The notes: generated by a model from the sequence alone, not told the origin. 64,000 bases of DNA from an uncultured Oscillospiraceae bacterium (GCA_934448295.1 CAKSEY010000011.1:1-64000); one strand, 5' to 3'. Positions 29,952-39,100 are shown, counted from the stretch's first letter. Numbers and translations are program-made.

Positions 29952-32513
29952 ATGAAACGACTTGTTATCGGCATGACCGCCCATGTGGACTCCGGAAAGA
30001 CCACGCTTTCCGAGGCAATGCTGTACACCGCCGGAGAAATACGGAAGCTCGGCAGGGTCGACCACGGGGACGCGTTCCTCGACACCGATCCCATCGAACG
30101 CAGCCGCGGCATTACCATCTTCTCGAAGCAGGCTGTAATGCGCCTTGGCGGGAATGAATACACCCTGCTGGACACGCCGGGTCATGTGGATTTCTCCGCT
30201 GAAACCGAACGTGCGCTGCGGGTGCTGGACTACGCGGTGCTCGTCGTCAGCGGAACGGACGGAGTTCAGAGCCACACGGAAACTCTCTGGCGGCTGCTGA
30301 AAAGATACGGCGTGCCTACGTTCATATTCGTGAACAAAATGGACATTTCGTTTCTGGAAAAGAAGTCCCTCGGAAACGAGCTGAAACGGAAGCTCTCCGC
30401 AGGCTGCGCCGACCTTTCGCCCAGCCGACCGCAGGAGGAGCTTTTCGAGGAGCTTGCGGAATGTTCAGAGGACATGATGAACAGCTTCCTTGAAAGCGGC
30501 GGTATTCCGGACGAGCTTATTTCCGCGGCAATATCCCGGCGGGAGGTGTTCCCCGTTGTGTACGGCTCTGCGCTGAAGCTAAAGGGCGTGGAGGAGCTTT
30601 TAGGGCTGATCGGCAGGTACACCGTCATGCCGGAGCCTCAGCCGGAATTCGGCGCGCTCATCTACAAGATAACCGCCGACGAACAGGGAGCGAGGCTCAC
30701 CCACATGAAGATAACCGGAGGCTCGCTGCGGGTAAAATCCGTGCTTGAATGCGGCGGAAGATCCGAAAAGGTGAACCAGATACGCGTGTACTCCGGGACG
30801 AAATTCACGACAGTGGACGAGGCTCCCGCCGGGACGCTCTGCGCCGTTACCGGGCTGACTTCCGGCTCTGCCGGGGAGGGTCTCGGCACCGAAAGCAGCT
30901 CCCCTGCCCCGCTCCTGGAGCCGGTGCTCACATACCGCATTATTCTGCCGCCGAAAACCGACATTCCATCCGCGCTGGAGAAGCTGAAAACGCTGTCGGA
31001 CGAGGACCCCATGCTGCGTATCGTCTGGAATGAGCAGCTAAAGGAGATCCACATTCAGCTCATGGGTGAGATACAGCTTGAGATACTGAAAAGCGTTATC
31101 GCGGAACGTTTCGGGCTGGACGTGGATTTTGACGAGGGCAGCATTGCCTACAAGGAGACCATTGAAGCTCCGGTAGAGGGAGTGGGGCACTACGAGCCGC
31201 TGCGCCACTACGCGGAGGTTCACCTCCTGCTCGAACCCGCCGAGCGCGGCACTGGGCTGCATTTCTTCACCGACTGCCGCAAGGACGATCTTGACATCAA
31301 CTGGCAGCGGCTGATTCTCTCCCATCTGGAGGAAAAACAGCACATCGGCGTGCTCACCGGGTCGCCGATAACAGATATGAAAATAACCGTTGTTGCGGGA
31401 AAGGCGCACATCAAGCACACCGAGGGCGGCGATTTCCGGCAGGCGACCTATCGTGCGGTAAGGCAGGGGCTGCGCTCCGCGAAATCCGTTCTGCTGGAGC
31501 CATGGTACGAATTCCGGCTGACCGTACCGCAGGAATGTACCGGGCGCGCCATGACCGATTTACAGCGCATGGACGGCAATATCGAACCTCCGGAAACTGT
31601 CGGCGATGAAACGATATTCACCGGAAGCGCTCCGGTTTCGGAGCTACGCGGATATCAGGGCGAGGTCACAGGCTACACCCGTGGAAAGGGTCGGCTGAGC
31701 TGTATTCCGAAAGGATATTTCCCCTGCCACAATGCCGAGGAGGTAATCGCGCAGACAGGCTACGACTGCGATTCCGACACGGAAAACTCTGCGGACAGCG
31801 TTTTCTGCTCTCACGGCGCGGGTGTGCTCGTCCCCTGGAATGAGGCTCCGGCGAGAATGCACGTTGACAGCGGGCTGCGCTTCGGCGAAAACGACAGGGA
31901 GGAGCCGGAGCAGGTCGTAACTCCGCAGCTTGTTTCGAACTACAAACAGCGCGTTGCCGCCGACAAGGAGCTGATGGAGATATTCGAGCGCACATACGGC
32001 AAGATAAAGCGCAACGAGCGCTCCGCCATGCGCACCGAGAAAACTCCCGCCGCAAAGGCGCCGAAGCTCCCGCTGCCGCCGCAGGGGCCGGAATATCTGC
32101 TTGTGGACGGCTACAACATAATCTTTTCGTGGGAGGAGCTCAATCGGCTTGCAAAGGAAAATCTTGACCTCGCACGGGCAAGACTCATCAATATTCTGTG
32201 CAACTATCAGGGCTTCCGGCGGTGCAACCTGATTCTGGTATTCGACGCGTACCGGGTAAAGGGAAATCACCGTGAAATCGAAAACGAAATGGGCATAACT
32301 GTGGTCTACACCAAGGAAGCGGAAACAGCCGATATGTTCATCGAAAAAACCGCCCATGAGCTGAAAGGAAAGCACCGCGTGCGCGTTGCGACGTCGGACA
32401 ACGTGGAACAGATAATCATACTCGGAAACGGCGCGGTGCGGGTTTCTGCAACGGAATTCCTTGCGGAAGTCACCGAGGTGGAAAAGGCGATACGTCAGAT
32501 AATCGAGGGGTAG
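29952..32513 (+). CDS. TetM/EF-G-like ribosomal GTPase fused to a Rae1/YacP NYN nuclease
   Basis: The 853-residue protein joins two ribosome-acting parts. Residues 1 to about 650 are a TetM/EF-G-type translational GTPase: G1 AHVDSGKTT (10-18), 'DPIERSRGITI', G3 DTPGHVDF, G4 NKMD, followed by domains II-V and a 'SVFCSHGAGVLVPW' segment. From about 714 to the end is an NYN/PIN domain closely like Rae1 (YacP): 'LLVDGYNII', 'LILVFDAYRVKG', 'VVYTKEAETADMFIEK', 'RVATSDNVEQ', all with the acidic catalytic residues. Rae1 cuts mRNA in the ribosomal A site. AAGGA lies eight bases before the ATG. It is followed by trmO one base later. Confidence 0.92.
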   Translation: MKRLVIGMTAHVDSGKTTLSEAMLYTAGEIRKLGRVDHGDAFLDTDPIERSRGITIFSKQAVMRLGGNEYTLLDTPGHVDFSAETERALRVLDYAVLVVSGTDGVQSHTETLWRLLKRYGVPTFIFVNKMDISFLEKKSLGNELKRKLSAGCADLSPSRPQEELFEELAECSEDMMNSFLESGGIPDELISAAISRREVFPVVYGSALKLKGVEELLGLIGRYTVMPEPQPEFGALIYKITADEQGARLTHMKITGGSLRVKSVLECGGRSEKVNQIRVYSGTKFTTVDEAPAGTLCAVTGLTSGSAGEGLGTESSSPAPLLEPVLTYRIILPPKTDIPSALEKLKTLSDEDPMLRIVWNEQLKEIHIQLMGEIQLEILKSVIAERFGLDVDFDEGSIAYKETIEAPVEGVGHYEPLRHYAEVHLLLEPAERGTGLHFFTDCRKDDLDINWQRLILSHLEEKQHIGVLTGSPITDMKITVVAGKAHIKHTEGGDFRQATYRAVRQGLRSAKSVLLEPWYEFRLTVPQECTGRAMTDLQRMDGNIEPPETVGDETIFTGSAPVSELRGYQGEVTGYTRGKGRLSCIPKGYFPCHNAEEVIAQTGYDCDSDTENSADSVFCSHGAGVLVPWNEAPARMHVDSGLRFGENDREEPEQVVTPQLVSNYKQRVAADKELMEIFERTYGKIKRNERSAMRTEKTPAAKAPKLPLPPQGPEYLLVDGYNIIFSWEELNRLAKENLDLARARLINILCNYQGFRRCNLILVFDAYRVKGNHREIENEMGITVVYTKEAETADMFIEKTAHELKGKHRVRVATSDNVEQIIILGNGAVRVSATEFLAEVTEVEKAIRQIIEG

Positions 32514-32514
32514 A

Positions 32515-33195
32515 ATGTTTGAATTAAAGCAGATAGCCGTTATACACACGGATTTCCCGGAGAAATTCGGGATCCCCAGGCAGAGCGGGCTTATCGAGGA
32601 TCTGCGCTCAACGCTGGTCTTTATGCCGGAATACCGCGTTCCGGAGGCGCTTCGGGGAATAGAGCAGTACTCGCACCTCTGGCTGCTGTGGGAATTCTCC
32701 AGGGCTGTCAGAAACGGCTGGAGCCCAACTGTACGTCCGCCCCGGCTCGGTGGAAATACACGAATGGGCGTGTTCGCGACCCGCTCGCCGTTCCGCCCGA
32801 ATCCGGTAGGACTTAGCTGCGTAAGGCTGGAGCGCGTGGAGCTCAACACGCCGGACGGCCCTGTTCTCCACCTTTCCGGCGCCGACCTCATGGACGGGAC
32901 CCCGATATTCGACATCAAGCCGTATCTGCCTTATGTAGACTGCAAGCCGGAGGCCTCCAACGGATTCGCGCTTGCCCAGCAGGAAGGCGTGCTTTCCGTG
33001 GATATTCCGGAGGATATCGCGGCGGGATTTCCGGCGGAGAAGCTCCCGGCGCTGAAAGCCGTGCTTGCGCAGGATCCACGACCGCAGTATATCTCCGACC
33101 CGGAGCGGGAATACACAATGAGCTTCGCGGGATTTGAGGTCAGCTTCACGGTTGACGGCAACAGTCTGAGCGTTACCGCTGTTCGGAAATCATGA
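32515..33195 (+). CDS. trmO: tRNA (N6-threonylcarbamoyl-A37) methyltransferase, TrmO/TsaA family
   Basis: TrmO methylates t6A37 of tRNAs reading ACN codons using SAM. The 226-residue protein has the TsaA core 'FGIPRQSGLIEDLRSTLVFMPEYR', 'YSHLWLLWEFS', 'GVFATRSPFRPNPVGLS' and 'ADLMDGTPIFDIKPYLPYVD', and a C-terminal extension. The ATG lies one base after the GTPase-nuclease stop, with GAGGGG upstream inside that gene, so translation is coupled. It adds a tRNA modification to an otherwise translation-linked operon. Confidence 0.95.
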   Translation: MFELKQIAVIHTDFPEKFGIPRQSGLIEDLRSTLVFMPEYRVPEALRGIEQYSHLWLLWEFSRAVRNGWSPTVRPPRLGGNTRMGVFATRSPFRPNPVGLSCVRLERVELNTPDGPVLHLSGADLMDGTPIFDIKPYLPYVDCKPEASNGFALAQQEGVLSVDIPEDIAAGFPAEKLPALKAVLAQDPRPQYISDPEREYTMSFAGFEVSFTVDGNSLSVTAVRKS

Positions 33196-33202
33196 TATAA
33201 AG

Positions 33203-33233
33203 AATGGAGAGGAATGAATCCCCTCCATTTTTT
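33203..33233. terminator. Terminator after trmO
   Basis: ATGGAGAGG (33204-33212) pairs with CCCCTCCAT (nine positions, one mismatch) followed by TTTTTT. It separates trmO from the convergent ABC exporter gene. Confidence 0.85.
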
Positions 33234-33250
33234 GTATGTCTGACGTGTAG

Positions 33251-35101
33251 TTATGTTGCGATTCCCGCAAACTGGCTCTGGTACAGCTTGTAGTACTCGC
33301 CCTGCTGTGCCAGGAGCTCCTCGTGGTCGCCGGCTTCTACTACTCTGCCGCCGCTGATTACAACTATCTTGTCCGCGTCGCGGATAGTTGACAGTCTGTG
33401 CGCGATTATCAGGCTGGTTCTGCCCTTCATGAGGGCGACCATCGCTTCCTGAATGTGCATTTCTGTTCGGGTGTCTATGCTTGACGTTGCTTCGTCAAGT
33501 ATGAGTATCTTCGGGTCTGCAAGAACCGCCCTCGCGATGGAAATAAGCTGGCGCTGTCCCTGGGACAGATTGCTTCCGCCCTCGGTCAGCATGGTGTTGT
33601 AGCCCTCGGACAGCTTGGACGCGAAATCGTCCACCCTCGCTACCTTAGCCGCCGCAACCACCTCTTCGTCCGTTGCGTCTATCATGCCGTAACGGATATT
33701 CTGCGCTATCGTATCCGAGAAAATGACCGTATCCTGCAATACTATGCCGATACTTCCGCGCAGCTTGCTCACCGGGATATTGCGGATATCCTGCCCGTCA
33801 AGCGTTATCATGCCGCCGTCTATATCATAGAAGCGAGTCAGCAGATTCACAACTGTGGTCTTTCCGCTGCCAGTCGCGCCGACTATCGCTATCTTCTGTC
33901 CGCTCTTTACCCACAGGTCAAAGTTCTTGAGCACCTGCTCGCCCTTGACGTAGGAGAAGTCGATATCCTTGAAGTTGATGTCGCCCCTTACGTTCTCGAT
34001 CTCGAACGGCTCATTGCCGCCGACGTCCTCAGGTTCGCTGTCCATTACCTCAAACACACGCTCCGCGCCTGCAAGCGCTGACTGTATCTGCGCGTACTGG
34101 TTCGCAATCTCGTTTATCGGGCGGGTGAACTGCTTAGAATAGGTTATGAACGCCTGAATGGTGCCTATCGAGATATAGAACATATCGGTTTCCGGGCGGG
34201 AAGCCATTAACGCTCCCGCTACCGCGATAAGCAGGAATCCGAAGTTGCCGATGGTGTTCATGCAGGGACCCATTACTCCGCCGAGGATCTGAGCCTTTAT
34301 GCCAACGGTTTTCAGCTCGTCGCTGGTGCGGTTGAAATCGCTGCAGATCTTGCCCTCGTGCGTGAATGCCTTGACGGTTTTACAGCCGCTCACGGCTTCT
34401 TCTATCTGTCCGTTGAGCTGACCGAGCTTCGCCTGCTGGAGCGGGAAATACTTGCGCATGAACTTTGACAGGAACTTCGTCACAAGAAGCGTGAGAACGA
34501 TAGTCACCATGCTGATGAGCGTCATCAGCCATGAGTGAATCAGCATCATCACAAAGCAGCCGACCAGCATTACAACGCCGGAAATCAGCGAACCCAGGGA
34601 CTGCGAAACGGAGTTCGAAACGTTCTCGACGTCGTTCGTCATTCGGCTGAGTATGTCGCCGTGCTTGTGAGTGTCCATGTACTTTATGGGAAGTCTGGAA
34701 ATACGCGCAAACAGATCCTTACGCATTACCTTTACCGTGTACTGCGAGAGCATAGCGGCAAAGAGGTTCTGGAAATAGGTGAACACAGCGGAGCACAGAT
34801 ATACCGCCGCCATCACGCCCAGCCACATGACAAGGGCGCTTTCGTCAAGCTGTGCGATAGCGTCTATCGCCTTCGCCTGGATAGACGGAGCGATAACGTT
34901 CAGCAGCGTTGCAAGGAGCATTACCGCCAGCATCGCGATTATAAGCCTGCGGTTCGTGCCTATGTAGGAAAGTATCCTGCCGAGGGTCGCCCTGAGGTTC
35001 TTCGGCTTTTCGCCCGGCATCATTCCGGGTGGACCGCCGCGCCTTGGCCCGGGGCCTCCGCCCGGTCTGAGATTAACTGCGGGAGCTTTGTTTTCAGCCA
35101 A
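33251..35101 (-). CDS. ABC exporter half-transporter (canonical ATPase)
   Basis: The 616-residue protein has a Gly/Pro/Arg-rich N-terminus, six membrane helices with the exporter fold, and an ATPase domain: Walker A GATGSGKTT, signature LSQGQ, Walker B ILILDEATSSID with catalytic Glu, and the H-loop 'LIIAHRLSTI'. It starts at TTG (35101) and overlaps the partner gene by eight bases. With the partner, whose Walker B is degenerate, it should form a heterodimeric multidrug-type exporter (BmrCD/LmrCD/TM287-288 class). The substrate is unknown. Confidence 0.93.
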   Translation of the reverse strand: MAENKAPAVNLRPGGGPGPRRGGPPGMMPGEKPKNLRATLGRILSYIGTNRRLIIAMLAVMLLATLLNVIAPSIQAKAIDAIAQLDESALVMWLGVMAAVYLCSAVFTYFQNLFAAMLSQYTVKVMRKDLFARISRLPIKYMDTHKHGDILSRMTNDVENVSNSVSQSLGSLISGVVMLVGCFVMMLIHSWLMTLISMVTIVLTLLVTKFLSKFMRKYFPLQQAKLGQLNGQIEEAVSGCKTVKAFTHEGKICSDFNRTSDELKTVGIKAQILGGVMGPCMNTIGNFGFLLIAVAGALMASRPETDMFYISIGTIQAFITYSKQFTRPINEIANQYAQIQSALAGAERVFEVMDSEPEDVGGNEPFEIENVRGDINFKDIDFSYVKGEQVLKNFDLWVKSGQKIAIVGATGSGKTTVVNLLTRFYDIDGGMITLDGQDIRNIPVSKLRGSIGIVLQDTVIFSDTIAQNIRYGMIDATDEEVVAAAKVARVDDFASKLSEGYNTMLTEGGSNLSQGQRQLISIARAVLADPKILILDEATSSIDTRTEMHIQEAMVALMKGRTSLIIAHRLSTIRDADKIVVISGGRVVEAGDHEELLAQQGEYYKLYQSQFAGIAT

Positions 35102-36833
35102 ACTGCTCAGCCCCCTCTCTCATCTGGGAGTTGTAGATATCGCGGTATACGTCGCAGCTCTGCATGAGGTGAGCGTGGTCGTCAAACGCCACAACCCTGC
35201 CGTTGTCGATGACCGCAATCTTGTCCGCACGCATTACGCTGGCAACGCGCTGTGCTATCATTATTACAGTGGTGCCCTTTAGCTGCCCGCGGAGCGCCGC
35301 CTGAAGCTTTGCGTCCGTGGCAAGGTCGAGCGCCGACATACTGTCGTCAAATATGAGTATCTCAGGCTTCTTGACTATCGCGCGGGCTATTGAGAGCCTC
35401 TGCTTCTGACCGCCGGAAAGGGAGCTTCCCTTTTCGGTTATCATGTCCTTGTAGCCGTCCGTGAAGCCGCTGATAAACTCGTCCGCCTGGGCAATCTGTG
35501 CGGCGCGGCGAACCTCCTCGTCGGAAGCCTGCGGGTCGCCCCAGCGGATATTGTCCTCGATGGTCTCGGAGAAAAGCTCGCTCTTCTGGAGAACGAACCC
35601 TATTTTTTTGCGGAGATCGTCCAGCTTGTATTCCTTGACGTTCACGCCGTCAACCAGCACCTCGCCGTCGACCGCGTCGTAGAATCTCGGGATAAGGCTG
35701 ACGAGCGAAGTCTTTCCGCAACCCGTGGCGCCCAGTATCGCTACCGTTTCGCCCTTGTTCACCCGGAGGTTCACGTCTGTAAGAACGTTGCCGTTCTGCA
35801 CTCCGGGATATCTGAACGATACGCCCTTAAATTCCACAGTGCCGGATTCCGGAGCGTCTGCTCCAAAAGAGCCGTCCGCAATAACCGGGTCGGCGTCAAG
35901 CACCTCGCGGATACGTCCGGCGGAGGCCGCCGCCCTTGTTACCTGCTGGAACATCATTCCTATCATCATCATTGACATGAGTATCTGCGTGATGTAGGTT
36001 ATAGCCGCCATTATGCTTCCCACATGGGACTCCTCCGCAACAACCCGGGCGGACTCGCCGCCTATGTAAATTACGGCGATAACGGAAGCGTTCATAAGTA
36101 TCGAGAGTATCGGCACCAGCAGAGCCATCAGCTTCTGCACGCGCAGATTGGTGGAAACCAGGTCGTCGTTCGCCTTATTGAAGCGGTCGGCTTCGTAGTT
36201 CTCGCGGGTGTAAGCCTTGACTACCCGGGCGCCGCTGACGTTCTCCTGAACAACGGAGTTCACGCGGTCAAGCTTGCTCTGAACCACGCTGAAAAGCGGA
36301 GCGCCCTTGCGCAGCACCAGAATTATTACCACTATCTGGATGGGCAGGGTGAAAAGCAGGATATATCCGAATGAAGCGTTTATCGACAGCACCATAACGA
36401 TACCGCCGATAAACTGCATAAGCGTTCTGACCATCATCCGGAGCGCCATGCCGACAAAGTCCTGGCAAGCGGTTATATCGTTCGTGAGCCTTGTCACCAG
36501 CGAACCTATCGTGAATTTATCGGTCTGCTGAAAGGACATTTTCATTACCTTTGCAAAAGCGTCCTTGCGCAGGTCGTTTGAGAAATTCTGTGCTGCAAAA
36601 TTGCCGAAAACGCCCGAAAGTATTCCGCCGCAGCAGCCTAATATCGTAAATATCAGCATTTGCACGCCGAGATTTATGATAAGCTCCATGTCTCCTGCAA
36701 CGATACCCTCGTCTACTATCCTCGACATGAGCGACGGCTGTACTAAATCCATGCTGACCTCCAGGATCATGAAAAGCGGGGTCAGCAGGGCGAAATACCA
36801 GTACTTTTTCAGGTAGCCGAGTACCTTAATCAA
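35094..36833 (-). CDS. ABC exporter half-transporter (degenerate ATP site)
   Basis: The 579-residue protein has six membrane helices and an ATPase domain with Walker A GATGCGKTS, signature LSGGQ and the H-loop replaced ('MIAQRVASV', Gln for His). Walker B reads 'ILIFDDSMSALD', with Asp where the catalytic Glu should be. Both changes mark the non-catalytic half of asymmetric exporters. It starts at TTG (36831-36833) eight bases after GGAGGAG, overlapping the end of the MarR gene. It is translated before its partner at 35101. Confidence 0.93.
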   Translation of the reverse strand: MIKVLGYLKKYWYFALLTPLFMILEVSMDLVQPSLMSRIVDEGIVAGDMELIINLGVQMLIFTILGCCGGILSGVFGNFAAQNFSNDLRKDAFAKVMKMSFQQTDKFTIGSLVTRLTNDITACQDFVGMALRMMVRTLMQFIGGIVMVLSINASFGYILLFTLPIQIVVIILVLRKGAPLFSVVQSKLDRVNSVVQENVSGARVVKAYTRENYEADRFNKANDDLVSTNLRVQKLMALLVPILSILMNASVIAVIYIGGESARVVAEESHVGSIMAAITYITQILMSMMMIGMMFQQVTRAAASAGRIREVLDADPVIADGSFGADAPESGTVEFKGVSFRYPGVQNGNVLTDVNLRVNKGETVAILGATGCGKTSLVSLIPRFYDAVDGEVLVDGVNVKEYKLDDLRKKIGFVLQKSELFSETIEDNIRWGDPQASDEEVRRAAQIAQADEFISGFTDGYKDMITEKGSSLSGGQKQRLSIARAIVKKPEILIFDDSMSALDLATDAKLQAALRGQLKGTTVIMIAQRVASVMRADKIAVIDNGRVVAFDDHAHLMQSCDVYRDIYNSQMREGAEQFG

Positions 36834-37299
36834 TTATGTCTCCTCCGACTTCCTTATGGAGGTTCTCAGCCATCTTGGCAAGTATCTTGCGCGCGGTCGC
36901 CTGCTCCTTCTCGGAAATGTCCTTGAGCATAACCTGCTCTGCGCGCTCGAAGGCTTCAAGGATCTTCTTGTGCATTTCCCTGCCCTTTTCGGTGATGTAA
37001 ACGTGGGTCTCGCGGCGGTCAACGTCGTTCTTTTCGCGGCGGACTATCCCCTCGCGCTCCATGTTGCGCAGTGTAATGCTGATAGTAGGAGCCTTGAGCT
37101 TTGTGATGTTAACAAGCTCAAGCTGGGTCATGCCGTCCTGCTCCATAAGCGGCTTCATAACATGGCGGTAGGAAGAACGCATTCCGATCGCCTCCAGCTC
37201 GCGGCATACATACTTGCTGAACAGAAAAGACGCGTCGTTTACGCTCTTGATGGTCTCGTTGCCCTTGAACATATAGGTGTTGTTGTTGCTTGTTTTCAT
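36826..37299 (-). CDS. MarR-family transcriptional regulator
   Basis: The 157-residue winged-helix protein has the MarR core: 'MKPLMEQDGMTQLELVNITKLKAPTISITLRNMEREGIVRREKNDVDRRETHVYITEKG' with the wing 'DxRRxxxYITEKG', and dimerisation helices at both ends. GAAAGGA precedes the ATG. As first gene of the operon it probably represses itself and the ABC exporter, releasing on ligand. The promoter is flanked by CTTTAAC...GTTAAAG (37351-37357 and 37389-37395) which may be its operator halves. Confidence 0.92.
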   Translation of the reverse strand: MKTSNNNTYMFKGNETIKSVNDASFLFSKYVCRELEAIGMRSSYRHVMKPLMEQDGMTQLELVNITKLKAPTISITLRNMEREGIVRREKNDVDRRETHVYITEKGREMHKKILEAFERAEQVMLKDISEKEQATARKILAKMAENLHKEVGGDIID

Positions 37300-37370
37300 T
37301 GTTTTTTCCTTTCTCCGTATAAGTGTCAGCCTGTGAAAGCCCTGAAAGAACTTTGCTTTAACTATTTATT

Positions 37371-37398
37371 ATTATAACAGTTTTTCGGTTAAAGTCAA
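37371..37398 (-). promoter_or_regulatory. Promoter of the MarR/ABC operon
   Basis: On the minus strand TTGACT (37393-37398), 16 bases, TATAAT (37371-37376). Inverted CTTTAAC / GTTAAAG arms flank it, a plausible operator. Confidence 0.8.
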
Positions 37399-37534
37399 TA
37401 AATATTAAGTGAAAAATTGATGAAAATTGACTATAAAACTTCTCATATAATTCACACATATGGCAAAAATCGACTGGTTTATGGATATTATTATACAATA
37501 TGAGTATTATCTCTGAATTCTTTTCTTCTATCCG

Positions 37535-37563
37535 TTTGTAACCGTTTTGTAATACTTTTGTAA
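37535..37563 (+). promoter_or_regulatory. Three TTTGTAA direct repeats with 11-bp period
   Basis: TTTGTAA occurs at 37535-37541, 37546-37552 and 37557-37563, each exactly 11 bases apart. The last copy ends five bases before the -35 box of the CAP-protein promoter. Same-face tandem repeats of this period just upstream of -35 are the typical binding pattern of OmpR/PhoB-type response regulators. The 37400-37530 stretch before it is AT-rich and holds nothing else I can support. Confidence 0.65.
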
Positions 37564-37568
37564 CCGCC

Positions 37569-37597
37569 TTGACATATTTCAGCAAATAGTATATAAT
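37569..37597 (+). promoter_or_regulatory. Promoter of the CAP-domain protein gene
   Basis: TTGACA (37569-37574), 17 bases, TATAAT (37592-37597), a full consensus match, with three phased repeats just upstream and a leader of about 70 bases. Confidence 0.9.
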
Positions 37598-37672
37598 ATA
37601 GCTATGTTCGTTTAAATTCTAACAGCAATTTTACTAAAAATGCAGCAAAGCAAAGGACGGTAATACTCAGGC

Positions 37673-38623
37673 ATGATCAAAAAAACAGCGGCTGCCGCAG
37701 CGTTTCTAGCGGCGTTCATCATAACGGCAACAGGCGTTTCAGCAAAGTCAGACAAGGAAGCGTCGCTTTCCCACATCAGCGGTACATACGATTCCCCCCA
37801 GAAGGTGACTGTTGAATGCGGCAGCGGCAGCAGGGTTTACTACACCACGGACGGCTCAAAGCCGGATACCGATTCAAAGGTGTACAGCGGCTCTCCCATT
37901 ATCGTAAAAGAAAACACCGTAGTCAGAATGGCGGCATATTCAGACAACGAGCTTGTTGCCTCCGACAAAGCGGAAATCAGGATACGCACCGCTGCCCCGA
38001 CAGCTTCGGCGGACAGCGGTGAATACAAGGATACATTCAGCGTTCAGCTTTCCTGCTCCGACAAAAAGGCTGTCATCTATTACACGCTGGACGGCAGCAC
38101 TCCCACAAAGGAATCCAAGAAGTACAAAAAAGCCATAACAATAAAGGAAAACACCACGCTTAAATTCGCGGCTTTCTCTCCGGATAAGTCGGGCAGCAAG
38201 GTCGTTACCAGAAAATACACCATTTCTTCGGACGAATTTGACAACAAGCTTTGCCAGGACCTCTACGAGCTCGTAAACAAGACCCGCGCGGAATACGGGC
38301 TTTCTCCGCTGAAAACCATCGACGGCCTAACGGAAGCCGCTGAGATCCGCGCAAAGGAGTACTCACGCAACTACTCGCACCTGCGCCCGAACGGCTCCAG
38401 ATGGGAAACCATTCTCACGGAATACGGGCTGAAAAGGAATACCAGGGCGGAGAACCTCGCATACTACTACAAGACCGCAAAATCCGTGCTCAACTGCTGG
38501 ATGAACGATTCCTGGCACCGCGGAAATATCCTCAGCCCGGACGCGGAATACATAGGCATCGGCTGTTACAGCGACGGCTATACGACATACTGGTGCCAGT
38601 TATTTATCGGTGGTGAGGACTGA
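37673..38623 (+). CDS. Secreted CAP-domain protein with chitobiase-C-terminal repeats
   Basis: The 316-residue protein has a signal peptide (MIKKTAAAAAFLAAFIITATGVSA), then two repeats of the CHB_HEX_C type ('YYTTDGSKPDTDSKVYSGSPIIVKENT' and 'YYTLDGSTPTKESKKYKKAITIKENT') and a C-terminal CAP/SCP domain ('VNKTRAEYGLSPLKTIDGLTEAAEIRAKEYSRNYSHLRPNG', 'AENLAYYYKT', 'WHRGNILSPDAEYIGIGCY'). It is exported to the cell surface or medium. CAP proteins of bacteria have few known roles, so no reaction is assigned. Its stop overlaps the start of the next gene by one base. Confidence 0.93.
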   Translation: MIKKTAAAAAFLAAFIITATGVSAKSDKEASLSHISGTYDSPQKVTVECGSGSRVYYTTDGSKPDTDSKVYSGSPIIVKENTVVRMAAYSDNELVASDKAEIRIRTAAPTASADSGEYKDTFSVQLSCSDKKAVIYYTLDGSTPTKESKKYKKAITIKENTTLKFAAFSPDKSGSKVVTRKYTISSDEFDNKLCQDLYELVNKTRAEYGLSPLKTIDGLTEAAEIRAKEYSRNYSHLRPNGSRWETILTEYGLKRNTRAENLAYYYKTAKSVLNCWMNDSWHRGNILSPDAEYIGIGCYSDGYTTYWCQLFIGGED

Positions 38624-39096
38624 TGCTGAAAAAGCTCTTATCCCCGGCGCAGTGTGCAGAGTGCAGACTGTGCTGCGGATTCGTTGACAGCGACAAGTGG
38701 GAGATCCCCCTCTTTGCAGGAAGCAAGGAAGCCGCCTTCGCGGAGAAATACGGTTCAATGCAGAGAATCCCGGGAACGGACAGCGCTGTTTACCGCATGG
38801 AGTTCCATGGCGACGATATCGTAATGTGCCCCGCCGCCGGCGAGCATGGCTGTCAGCTCGGCGAGGAACGTCCGTTTGACTGCCGTATCTGGCCATTCCG
38901 CGTCATGGAGCTGAACGGCGCACGGGTCGTCACTCTTTCGCCGGTCTGTCCGGCTTCGCTTGAAATGTCGGTCGGCGAGGTGTCGGAGTTTGTAAACTCG
39001 GGCTTCGCGCAGACGCTGTTTGAACACGCGCGGAGGTTTCCGGAAACGGTCAAGCCATATGTTGACGGGTACCCGATATTCGCATACGAAAAATAA
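38623..39096 (+). CDS. YkgJ-type Cys-cluster protein
   Basis: The 157-residue protein has the YkgJ/CxxCxxCC pattern: 'CAECRLCCGF' near the N-terminus, then 'CQLGEERPFDCRIWPFRVM' and 'SPVCPAS'. These Cys residues are thought to bind zinc or an Fe-S cluster. The function of the family is not firmly known. Its ATG overlaps the stop of the CAP gene (TGATG), so they are coupled. A terminator follows. Confidence 0.87.
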   Translation: MLKKLLSPAQCAECRLCCGFVDSDKWEIPLFAGSKEAAFAEKYGSMQRIPGTDSAVYRMEFHGDDIVMCPAAGEHGCQLGEERPFDCRIWPFRVMELNGARVVTLSPVCPASLEMSVGEVSEFVNSGFAQTLFEHARRFPETVKPYVDGYPIFAYEK

Positions 39097-39100
39097 TCAC

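Noticed and set aside
31644..32918. Minus-strand open frame of 424 codons opposite the GTPase-nuclease and trmO
   Set aside because: Covers two well-supported genes on the other strand and has no family pattern.
37358..37585. Minus-strand frame of 75 codons between the MarR and CAP genes
   Set aside because: It overlaps the MarR promoter and the phased repeats, has no binding site and no motif.
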